From Flectonema sp. DT1601 (lineage: Eukaryota; Euglenozoa; Diplonemea; Diplonemida; Diplonemidae): a stretch of DNA of 64,000 nucleotides. The DNA lies in the NCBI GenBank assembly GCA_964019425.1, contig OZ025791.1, positions 1,402,501-1,466,500 of the forward strand. The letters are read 5' to 3'. Numbering within the stretch: the first letter of the stretch is position 1; each line of letters begins with the position of its first letter. Both the position numbers and the translations under genes were made by a program. The notes beneath the pieces were generated by a model that was given only the letters and a program-made list of their open reading frames with translations, did no database searches and was not told the origin of the DNA. Below, in pieces: positions 10,425 to 25,100 of this stretch.

Positions 10425-10620
10425 GGTGAGCTCGTGTTGAGCAATCAATTCACCTCACAAGAAAACACAGCTACGCTATCTGAAGACGTTGGAATTGCGA
10501 AGGTTTGGTGAGCTCGTGTTGAGCAATCAATTCACCTCACAAGAAAACACAGCTACGCTATCTGAAGACGTTGGAATTGCGAAGGTTTGGTGAGCTCGTG
10601 TCGAGCAATCAATTCACCTC
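10425..10620. repeat. 82-bp tandem repeat, 2.4 copies
   Basis: Copies start at 10425, 10507 and 10589, the last being 32 nt long. The first two are identical and the third has one change. Each unit starts with GGTGAGCTCG and contains the inverted pair GGTGA/TCACC plus an inner GCTC/GAGC stem, so each copy can fold. A shorter echo (TTTGGTGAGCTTGTCACC) is at 10735-10752. The array is downstream of the kinase gene. Confidence 0.9.
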
Positions 10621-11691
10621 TTCATATGACCCAACTATTTATATAAAACAACTACCTACAATGTCTAATGATATGTACTACGTGTGTTCTCATCATTTTC
10701 GGACCCAGGAATAATTCTATTCTTTACATCACTATTTGGTGAGCTTGTCACCACCCCTCAAATGGATGTAACATGGAAAGATTTCCCTCTTTGTTATTAG
10801 TCAAGTTAAAACCCCCCTTTTGTTTTATTTTATTTTTATTGTTCGGTGAACTCTTTATTGTTATTCACGGAACTCGTTGTTTTTTTTTTTTTTTTTTTTT
10901 CGTTTCTTTTTTAAAGGAAAAAAAAAAAAAAAAAAAAAAGAAGGAAATAGAGGAGGAAAAAAAAGTGGAAAAGGAGTCCCCTCTCTCTACTGAGAGTCTT
11001 GTTGTGTATTATGTATGTATTTGTATTATTTAATTTTTGAGGAGGACTGTGTTTTTTATCATCGTGTCTCTAGCAGGATGACACGCTCTGCTTTTTGCCA
11101 TGGGTTTTTGTTTTAAAAAAAAAATTCCCCCTTTTCCCTTCTGTACCGCTTTACTCTCGAGACCTGAATTATTGTAACAGGAGAGTAACACAAGTTCAGT
11201 TAATGAACTGGTGTTTAATCTTCTTGTTTTAAAAGAATGATATGGTATAATATAATCGTATTGTGCTTTTCTAATTTTGTTTTTTAAAAAAAAAAATAAT
11301 AATAATAATAATAATGAAACTACAGCATTGTGAGATGTGTACTATATATCAAGTTTCTTTTTTTTCTTAATTTTTTTCTTCTTCTTCTGTTCTGTTTTAT
11401 ACTGGATCCTTTGGCAGCACAAAAACAGAATAAAGTGCCCCTTACCACCGCTGTGATGAAGTGACATGCTGTGTTTTAATTAACCAGTTGGTTTCTACAG
11501 TTCCAAGTTGACACAATGTTTTTGATCGTGAAGCTGATTCCTTTTTTTTTTATTATTATTTTTATTTTATTTTCTATTGCCGTCCTTTTTTTTGTTGTTA
11601 ATGGCTATCGGTTCTGTTTGGGTTTTCCCGCATTTTTTTTTTTTTTTTTTTTACTTTTATTTTCTTTTTTCCCCTTTTTATTTTATTTTAG
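10621..11691. other. Intergenic A/T tracts
   Basis: No gene is seen. A T-run at 10879-10900 followed by an A-run at about 10918-10939 could form a long A:T hairpin. A short (AAT)n tract lies near 11297-11315. Confidence 0.7.
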
Positions 11692-11910
11692 TTTTTTTCA
11701 AAGAAAGAACACGGCTGGAATATTACATCTGTATCTCACTTCACAACCCGCCCAAAGAATTCAAAAAAACGCCTCAGTAACTTCATAGTAACTTCTACTA
11801 CGCCTCCACCCAGTCGTCTTTTCTGGTCCAACGATGGTTTTTTCACTATCAACCCGGTTTCGTCACCTCTTCCAAAAGACTCCGACTTCCCGTCTCTCAA
11901 CGCAACTCCA

Positions 11911-12261
11911 ATGGTGGTGGACTCTACGACTTGTTCTAATAATCCTTACCAAAACTCGCTAAAGCAGAACCATCCTAATCCACTCCCTCAGCAGGCACCA
12001 CAACCTCCAAATAATAAAGTCTCTCAGGCTTTGCCAACTCAACATACTAATGATCCATTGCAAGAACTAAAAGATCAAATCAAAGAGCTCTCTGACGCAC
12101 TTGCCGCAGAAAAGAAATTAAGTAGATCTCTCAGACGTGATCTTGATTCCCTAAAAAGCCAAAAGCAATCTGGAAACTCTGAAAAAGACCGACGTCCGCG
12201 TGCCAACTCTGCGATCACGGTCAATGATGATTTAAGAACTCGTGATACCACTAGGGAGTAG
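11911..12261 (+). CDS. LINE ORF1-like protein (N-terminus uncertain)
   Basis: From its ATG this encodes 116 residues: a Ser/Asn/Pro/Gln-rich first half and a coiled-coil-like segment at about 48-90 (ELKDQIKELSDALAAEKKL and onward), then a basic stretch. Coiled coils are common in LINE ORF1 proteins, which bind the element RNA. The same frame continues open for 73 codons upstream of the ATG, to a stop ending at 11691, with ordinary amino-acid composition (for example EHGWNITSVSHF). That suggests the true protein started further 5' and was cut by truncation at insertion, or starts through splicing. The stop lies 9 nt before the ORF2 ATG. Confidence 0.6.
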   Translation: MVVDSTTCSNNPYQNSLKQNHPNPLPQQAPQPPNNKVSQALPTQHTNDPLQELKDQIKELSDALAAEKKLSRSLRRDLDSLKSQKQSGNSEKDRRPRANSAITVNDDLRTRDTTRE

Positions 12262-12270
12262 CAATCAACG

Positions 12271-15200
12271 ATGCCGCCTCCTCCAAAGAAACAGTACCAT
12301 GAAACTGTTACAGCACGTATAAATCTTCTACGTTCAGGTGTGCACCCTAACCCTGGGCCTCTTCGTGTCCTCTCCTGGAACATGAACCGTTATAAATCTT
12401 CTCGTCTTCATCTTGAAGACCTAGTTGCATCTTACGACCCCGATATTATTCATATCCAAGAATCATGGTTAAAAAGTGATGTATCAGATGATCTTCTTCA
12501 AATTAAAGGCTTCGATCTACATCGTCGTGACAGAGTCAGCGCAAATAAAACTGTTGGTGGAGGCCTTCTGTCTTATTTCAAATGCTCCTTACATGCCGAA
12601 TTCATCGCAGAAGACAGTAGTCATACTTATATTGAATCACTTTATTGTACATTTAAAACTGTGCTGGGTAACGTCTCGACCTGTAACATCTATATCCCTC
12701 CAGATGCTCTACACCTACCGAAATCCTTCAACTTGAGTGACCTCACCTTCGGAGACTTTAATGCCCACCACGAATCGTGGTCTTCTAACAATAAGATCCC
12801 TAGAAAAGCTTCAGGGAAGGTAGTTAGTAATTGGATACTTGATAATGGTTTGGCAGTCATACAACTTTCTCCTTCTATACCAACACACGGAACAACTCCT
12901 GACCTTGCTTTGCATTCTCCTCAGTTCAAGTGTTTCAATTCAATCCAAATAGATCCCTCTCTGGTTAACTCTGACCACACTCCTATAATCACCGATTTCG
13001 ACGTCACTCCACTCTCTTCATCCCAACAAATACCAGCCCATCGTAAATTCTTCTACGATAAATTCACGGAATTACATTGGAAAGCATTTACAGCATCTCT
13101 TGAGTCTCAGTGCCCACGTCTAAATAACATTAGATCTCTAAGCAAACTCTGCAAGGCTCTTCTCAAAACAATTGACAGTATTGCAATCTCCACCTTACCT
13201 AACAAATGGTACCCATTAAAAGCCTCACAACATCAACGCTCAAATCTCAATGCCGAAAATATTTTATTACAAAGTGGCAAGAGGGGGTTCTCTTGGACCT
13301 ATAAGAAATTACGAGAACTTAAGGGAGAGGCTACTGGACTTCACACCCCGTCTGCTCCGTTTGAATCACTTCACCAGCGCTTCTTTCCTACAGATTCACG
13401 CTCGGATGAACTTCAAATACCTACGGTTTCCCCTCAGGCCTTTTCCGATCCCTCTTGCAGGCCCTTCTCGACCTCAGAGGCCCAAGCTGTTCTGGACTCC
13501 TTGAAAAGATCAGACTCAACCGGACCTGACGCAATCTCAAATAACATGCTCCTCCACCTGGGTGAACAAGCTTTACATCTTATACTACGCATAGCCAACT
13601 GGTCATTCTATAGAGGAACACTGCCAAAATGTTTAAAAGTAGCTCATGTGATCCCAACCTATAAAGGAAACAAGAGAGACCCTACTGATGCAGCATCTTA
13701 CCGCCCTATATCTTTGACCTCAATATTATCGAAGTTTATAGAGTCTTTGATGCTCTCCAGACTGGAGCACTTATTGATAGATAAACTCGATCCCAAGCAG
13801 TCTGGATTTGTCCCCGGCAGGACAACAGACGAAAATATTGCAGTACTTATCAACGCAGCCTCCGAAACTAAAAGCGACTATCTCCAATGCGCTGTGCTCA
13901 TACTCTTTGATATTTCGGGGGCTTTCGACAACGTAGACCACAACCTACTTATGGATAGGATAAAACCTTTACTACCGACTCCCTTTGTACGATGGATAGG
14001 CAACTTCCTTTCAGATCGCACCGCTCACCTTCTTCATGGTAGTACCCGCTCAAAACCTATAGCCTGTACAAAGGGGGTTCCCCAAGGTAGTATTCTTGGC
14101 CCATTACTTTTTCGAATGTACGTTGACTCCTTACCAGAGTCCATTACGGTATCTGACACCTCACTACTATACGCCGATGATCTTGCGGTATATGTAAGTA
14201 GCTCGACAATCGACGATTTGGAAGCGAGAGCCAACAAAGCAATAGGTCAAGTAGAATGCTGGCTGGATAACTCCAGAATGTCATTATCCCATTCAAAAAC
14301 AGAATACATGTCCATAGGCAAACGTTTTACGGAAGACAAACGCATCTGTCGGCGTCCGCGTCTTTATTTCCCCTCGACAGTTGATGATGTCCCAATTCCA
14401 CGTGGGTCTTATCAATTCTTTTATGATCATATAGATGATGGGGCTGCTGCTTTACTTAACTTTGAAAACGGTCCCATCTTTCCCTTAGGTATAAATGGAC
14501 GTAGCGTGAACAATCGATCGCAATTCATAAACACCATTCCGAAGGGTGAATTTTCTTTGACAGCCGCCATCCCACTTCGTCAGGTGAAACAAACTCGGTA
14601 CCTGGGTGTTATAATTGATGATAATCTTACCTTTGAATCACAGAAAACAAAAATCCTGAACACTCTGAAACGTGGGATTGCTCTCCTATCGATGGTCTCA
14701 TCGTACCAAGTAAAGACTGAGGTGCTACGACAAGTCATTTTCGGTCTAATCCTCTCTAGAGCATATTATGGTCTAGCAGCATTTGCTCCCCTCCTCTCCA
14801 AAAAGGCGCAGGAGGAGATTGACCTGACACAACGTGTTCTCCAACGGAAACTTACCGGCTGCCTTAACTCAACAGCTACACCGGCCCTTTCAGTAGAATC
14901 CGGCATATTACCATTCAAACTACACCTTTCGAAATCTACTGCGTTGATGAATGAACGATTCTTGCGTAATAACAAGAACAGCCCCTCGTGGTCCATCTTA
15001 GACCCTGAGAAAACATCGAGCATGTGGAAAACATTTGCTTCCATCCACTCCAACAGATATCCTACTCCATCGTTGCGTTCATACCACTGCCTTCCGCATC
15101 ACCAAGCACCATGGGAGCCTCCGCCAGATGTAACTTTTAACCCCTGGAGAGAGTTCCGTAAATCCTTGGAACCTGTTCAGAACTTAGAAGCTGCTCTGTC

Positions 15201-16374
15201 AACAATGAAGAATCTCCCGCCGGCAATCGCCCGACTATACACTGACGCGTCCTATTTCCAAGACAAAGAACAGAATTATCGATGTGGCAATGCAGCCTGT
15301 CTGATCATAGGAAACAAATGCTTCTCTAAGAGGAAGCGCTATACACCTGCACTGATGATATACAATGCGGAGCAACAAGCTCTCCTATCAGCAGTTGAAC
15401 TGTTGGAAGAACACTCCTCCTGGCTCCCCAGAGGGAGAGTCCATATCATCACCGACAGTCAGTCCTCGGTAAGCAGCCTGGCAAAGGGATATCTCCGCCA
15501 GAGATCCACCACGAACATGGAAATTTTAAAACGCATAATGCTGCTCCGTCGCCCGATCACCTTCCAATTTGTGCCCTCCCATTGTGGAATAATTGGTAAC
15601 GAGCTGGCCGATTCGCAAGCAAGTAAAGCAGCGTCTTCTGATACTCTCCAAATTACAGAGGTAGCTTTCGACTACCGAATGGTTCAGTGCTCTATCACGA
15701 ATCAAGTTAACAAGATATGGTTAAGGGAAAGAGACTCTAACCACGTTCACTATTGGTCAACCCTCGGGGGAAGAATTCAACGCTTCCATCCAAACCTGAA
15801 GCGGTCTGATGAAGTACACATTTCACGCCTCCGCACGGGTCACCACCATTTGATCAAGATCCCCTCTCAGGGTCTCACGAATTGCAACTTCTGTAACGAG
15901 CCGTTAACAAGCACGCATCACTTATTATTCAATTGTCTCGCATTACGCCCAATTGTGCAACAATACTTCCCACCAACAGCAACTCTTGAACAAGGAGAAA
16001 TGGATGTCGGTCAAAACCTCCACAAATTCTTCTCGACAGAACACCAACCAGAGCTTATGAAGTTGATAATGAAATTACATGAACTCCCATTATGGCAGGC
16101 AATACCTCAACAGCACCTTATGGAACATTTGTATAAGTGGACTAGCTTTCCGACCTTCAACACAGCAACACGAAAAACAGTCGTTGCGTACATTAAAGAA
16201 GCCTACACTCTCACCGACATAGAGGAAATACATACCAATCTTGATTGGGTATGGATGTACTGCTATCCTGACTATCTTAACAACGATACAAGCATGAAAA
16301 AGCTCCTCGACAAAATCCAGGACTCCCAATACAGCCGTATCGATGCGGCGTGGTTTAACAGACAAGTTCGATAA
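12271..16374 (+). CDS. LINE ORF2: endonuclease, reverse transcriptase and RNase H
   Basis: This single frame encodes 1367 residues with all catalytic motifs. Residues 22-30 read SGVHPNPGP, a 2A-like motif directly before the endonuclease. The endonuclease (about 32-245) shows SWNMNR, QESWL, GDFNAHH and SDHTP. Reverse transcriptase (about 430-680) shows YRPISL, FDISGAFD, GVPQGSILGP and YADD near 634. RNase H (about 988-1125) shows YTDAS, NAEQQAL, TDSQSS and PSHCGIIGNELAD. A Cys/His knuckle (CNFCNEPLTSTHHLLFNC) is near 1205-1222. The enzyme would nick target DNA and copy the element RNA in place. Codon choice has more C-ending codons than the neighbouring host genes, consistent with a mobile origin. 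Confidence 0.93.
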   Translation: MPPPPKKQYHETVTARINLLRSGVHPNPGPLRVLSWNMNRYKSSRLHLEDLVASYDPDIIHIQESWLKSDVSDDLLQIKGFDLHRRDRVSANKTVGGGLLSYFKCSLHAEFIAEDSSHTYIESLYCTFKTVLGNVSTCNIYIPPDALHLPKSFNLSDLTFGDFNAHHESWSSNNKIPRKASGKVVSNWILDNGLAVIQLSPSIPTHGTTPDLALHSPQFKCFNSIQIDPSLVNSDHTPIITDFDVTPLSSSQQIPAHRKFFYDKFTELHWKAFTASLESQCPRLNNIRSLSKLCKALLKTIDSIAISTLPNKWYPLKASQHQRSNLNAENILLQSGKRGFSWTYKKLRELKGEATGLHTPSAPFESLHQRFFPTDSRSDELQIPTVSPQAFSDPSCRPFSTSEAQAVLDSLKRSDSTGPDAISNNMLLHLGEQALHLILRIANWSFYRGTLPKCLKVAHVIPTYKGNKRDPTDAASYRPISLTSILSKFIESLMLSRLEHLLIDKLDPKQSGFVPGRTTDENIAVLINAASETKSDYLQCAVLILFDISGAFDNVDHNLLMDRIKPLLPTPFVRWIGNFLSDRTAHLLHGSTRSKPIACTKGVPQGSILGPLLFRMYVDSLPESITVSDTSLLYADDLAVYVSSSTIDDLEARANKAIGQVECWLDNSRMSLSHSKTEYMSIGKRFTEDKRICRRPRLYFPSTVDDVPIPRGSYQFFYDHIDDGAAALLNFENGPIFPLGINGRSVNNRSQFINTIPKGEFSLTAAIPLRQVKQTRYLGVIIDDNLTFESQKTKILNTLKRGIALLSMVSSYQVKTEVLRQVIFGLILSRAYYGLAAFAPLLSKKAQEEIDLTQRVLQRKLTGCLNSTATPALSVESGILPFKLHLSKSTALMNERFLRNNKNSPSWSILDPEKTSSMWKTFASIHSNRYPTPSLRSYHCLPHHQAPWEPPPDVTFNPWREFRKSLEPVQNLEAALSTMKNLPPAIARLYTDASYFQDKEQNYRCGNAACLIIGNKCFSKRKRYTPALMIYNAEQQALLSAVELLEEHSSWLPRGRVHIITDSQSSVSSLAKGYLRQRSTTNMEILKRIMLLRRPITFQFVPSHCGIIGNELADSQASKAASSDTLQITEVAFDYRMVQCSITNQVNKIWLRERDSNHVHYWSTLGGRIQRFHPNLKRSDEVHISRLRTGHHHLIKIPSQGLTNCNFCNEPLTSTHHLLFNCLALRPIVQQYFPPTATLEQGEMDVGQNLHKFFSTEHQPELMKLIMKLHELPLWQAIPQQHLMEHLYKWTSFPTFNTATRKTVVAYIKEAYTLTDIEEIHTNLDWVWMYCYPDYLNNDTSMKKLLDKIQDSQYSRIDAAWFNRQVR

Positions 16375-16760
16375 CTCTCCTTTAGTTATATACAACATTA
16401 TCAAAAAAAATAAAATAAAGAAAAATTCTATCCCTTACAGAATCTAAACGCCCCGCCCCCAGAGTCTTTGTTTTTATATATTTTATTTTATTTTCTTTTT
16501 AATTTTATTTATTCATTTATTTGTTTTCTTTTCTCTTTAGTTATCCTCATATCACTTCCTGACAACAATCGGACAAGGTGGAAAGCTGACAATAGGCATA
16601 CTGTGTTCATTATGCCCCGTCAGCCGAAGCTATAATAAAACAATCCTAATAAGATTGGGTCTAATTACGTTGCTGTTGCCTCGTAGCTCTAGGGAGTTAA
16701 CCCGATGCTCCCTAGTTTGCTGTATCAGCGATGCACAGTACGCAATGTATTGGACTTCCT

Positions 16761-16780
16761 TATCTATCTATCTATCTATC
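16761..16780 (+). repeat. (TATC)5 tail of the LINE
   Basis: Five TATC units lie at the end of the unique 3' flank of ORF2 and are followed by a T-run. I-clade LINEs often end in short tandem repeats instead of poly(A), so this is taken as the likely 3' end. Confidence 0.55.
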
Positions 16781-22021
<5,241 letters not shown>

Positions 22022-22183
22022 TTTTTCTTTCCCCTCCTCGTTCCCCTTTTTTTATTTCTTCCTTCAGACGAGTCGATTGAATCTGTTTTTTATTATTATT
22101 ATGTTGAAGTAATTTCTGCTAACACAACTCTCATTGTTACTCTACAGGTATTCCTTTAAAGAGGGATCTACCAAAAAAACTAA

Positions 22184-25100
22184 ATGAACGAGTCAAATGG
22201 AAAAGCAAAACAGATATCCTTGTTGCTAATTGACCTCAGACAGAATGCTATTTCTGGAGAAGGACGAGGGGTTGTAGTTGCAGATACAGGTTTACTACTT
22301 GCTAGTATCGATGAAATAATACACAAAGTCGAAGGTGCAGACGAGTGGTCTGCTGTTGGAGATGTCTTATTCAACAGAACGGAAGGCATTTTTCGATTTG
22401 TTGATTTGGTCGTTAAAATAAAAACAGCATCACTCGCCTCAACAAGAGCTGATACTATGAGTACTACTGATGGAGGCTTAAAAAGTGCGATCGACTTGGT
22501 TACGTATTTCATATCAACTTCAAGATCAACTCAACATAATACCTACATCACTCTGCAGTGTGGTGAATTACTTAGAAGAACTACAGCAATACGAGGGATT
22601 AGTTTATTTCAAGAAGCATTGTTTGGACCACTCACTTACACAATTGAGAATTGTATTGACCTTTCGATATCTGCGGGTGATATCGGAGTAGTGGAGTTGT
22701 TGGATACGCTTCTTAAAATCACAACGCAATCATCATCTCGTAAAGCTTCGCTGTTCTCTCAGAGAGTCCGAAGATGTTCTCTTGCAACTTTAGGTTTGAT
22801 CACAAAAATATTTCCTGCTGAATGCTCATTGCGATCTCCAGACATAACAATTTCATTCAAACAAACCCTCGAACACATTGTGAAGTCAGAATCACCTGAA
22901 TTTACAGTCGCTGCTGGTCTGTTGGACGGAATTACCAATTTCTTACATAACTTTTCAAACACAGAAGATCACAACTGGATTGAAACTCTTTATAAATTTA
23001 TGATCAGAGGAATGGAGTTAATCGACCACACTCGTTATGATCTTCCGAAGGCAGCTCTTCGTCTTCTTAAGAATCACGCGAAGTTATTTAGAAAACTTTT
23101 ATTAAAAGACAGAATGATATTTGGATTACTCAGAGCATTAGTCTCTCACAGGAATGATTATCTCAGAAAAGCAGCTATTCCGGCAGTGGGTCCTTATGCT
23201 GGAACACTTGCTGTGGAAATCGTAAATAACAAAACATCTGATGAAAGGTCCAGACTGAGTATTTTCAAAAATGTTTACAGCAATGCATCAGAACTCACTA
23301 TTCAAGGTGGACAAGGTCATAAAGTATCACTTGGTGTACTTACTATGGGATATTTATCTCCAGCTGCTGTTTTCTTTAATGGATCAGAGGCTGGTCATAA
23401 CATCTTGTCGGTGTTGTTATCGAAGTTTATTAATATGTTTACATCAATAGACGATGAGTTAATTGGTGATTCAATCAGGTTGATTCCTTCTTATATTGAT
23501 GCGATTTCTGCTGCCGTCTCCAGCACGTCATCGACTCTTCCGTCTCTTTTAGAACAAAACCTCTCGGAATGTATTCGAATTGTTTGGATTCATTATCCAA
23601 GGCCTTATACTTTTACTTCAACTAGAGTGAAGATTCACACGACTCTCGTCAGACTGTTACTCGCAATCTATAACTCAACTGATGGATTACAAAGGATATT
23701 AAGAAGTGTAATGTTCAGTATTGTGTCGCTTACTATTTCAGGAACAGAATCGATTCCTGTCGAATACAACAAACTTTGGAATAGTATCTGTTCTATCTCA
23801 GCTGCTACGGTATGATCTCTTATAGTTTATTAGGATAATATTATGGTAAAGTAAAGTATTAATAATAAACAAAACAAATCAAAACAGGTTTGGGATTACC
23901 CTTGGGATAACATCCTCGGTTCTGTAAGTACTGGACACCATCTTCACATGACGAGTATTGTTGTTGATTCTGTTGCGACCACAGTAATGCAACTGGTCTC
24001 AAGACTTGATTTATCATTTCATAAAGACTCAACAGATGACGTCCCTTTGGCAAGAAATCCAAAAGACTTCACTCTGTTTCATAACGTTGTGGCGTTTTGG
24101 AATAAATTATTTGAAAAAGTACGAGACCCTGGGATCATAAACGATTGGTGTTTATCCTTAGCCGTAAAGTGGATAGAGTTAAGTGAAGTATATCCTCATG
24201 TTAGTGGGTTTTATTCTCTCTTGACAATCGTAGTACGCAAGGCAACAACCATCGAAGAAGAAGCTCCTGCGACTCAACCAGCAAACAATACCAACGATCC
24301 CGAATTTAATCAAATTATAAGAAAGTTCATTGCTGACACACTTAAGAATGTCGAAAGTAGGTTCAAAGGTGAGATTCTCATAGCCGGATGTAAATTTTTG
24401 TTGTCGCTACCAGTGCAGTTGGTTGAACTTCCTAAGATGAAAAGTACGTTAGAGATCTCATTAAACATTGGACTATCACTTCCAACAATAGCAAGGATAA
24501 CAATTGATACTTTAGAAAGATGGATAGAATCGAGTAATGCGGAGGAAGCTGCTAAGCTCGTTGCTCCTTCGATTCCAATTCTCCGCTCATTTGTAGCCAC
24601 TGCCCATGAAAAACTCCACACAGATGGAGGTGAGTCTTCTCACGACAATGAAGTTTCCATCCTTCGCGATCTACAAGTCCGTATAATCATAATCTTGGGA
24701 AAACTAGGACCACTACAACTGACATCTAAATCAGAAGAAAAAAAGCTCGACGACGGAATTGAACCTCCATGGGATGTCGTCAGCCGAGTTGAGATAAAAT
24801 TGCCTTTCGATGCGAACTACACGCTGGCTTTTGATAAATTATTACCCAGAATCTGTACTTTATCATTAACAAGTAATGACAGAAAGGCAAAGACTGCATC
24901 ATGTGAATTACTACATAGCATAATAATATGGATGGTTGGGACCAACGCTCACAGCTTAAAGACAACTTCAGCGACGCAGGATTCTCCGGTAGAGACGGCA
25001 ACACCTTTTCATAAAATATACAGCAAAGTGTTTCCAGTAGTTTGCCAACTGGCTGTTGACTCAGAACCCATCGCAAGTCAGATGTTCACAAAACTACTTC

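Larger units (their letters stand above)
11692..16780 (+). mobile_element. LINE (non-LTR retrotransposon, I/ingi-like with RNase H)
   Basis: Two frames lie 9 nt apart: a coiled-coil ORF1 and an intact 1367-residue ORF2 with apurinic endonuclease, reverse transcriptase, RNase H and a Cys/His knuckle. That order is typical of the I/ingi group. The 3' flank after ORF2 ends in five copies of TATC (16761-16780), a plausible short-repeat tail in place of poly(A). The 5' boundary is not certain: ORF1 stays open without an ATG back to 11692, so the copy may be truncated in ORF1. No clear target duplication is found because both sides sit in T-runs. The intact ORF2 suggests a young, possibly mobile copy. 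Confidence 0.85.

Noticed and set aside
10425-10620. CRISPR-like array
   Set aside because: The 82-bp units are directly contiguous with no spacers, in eukaryotic DNA.
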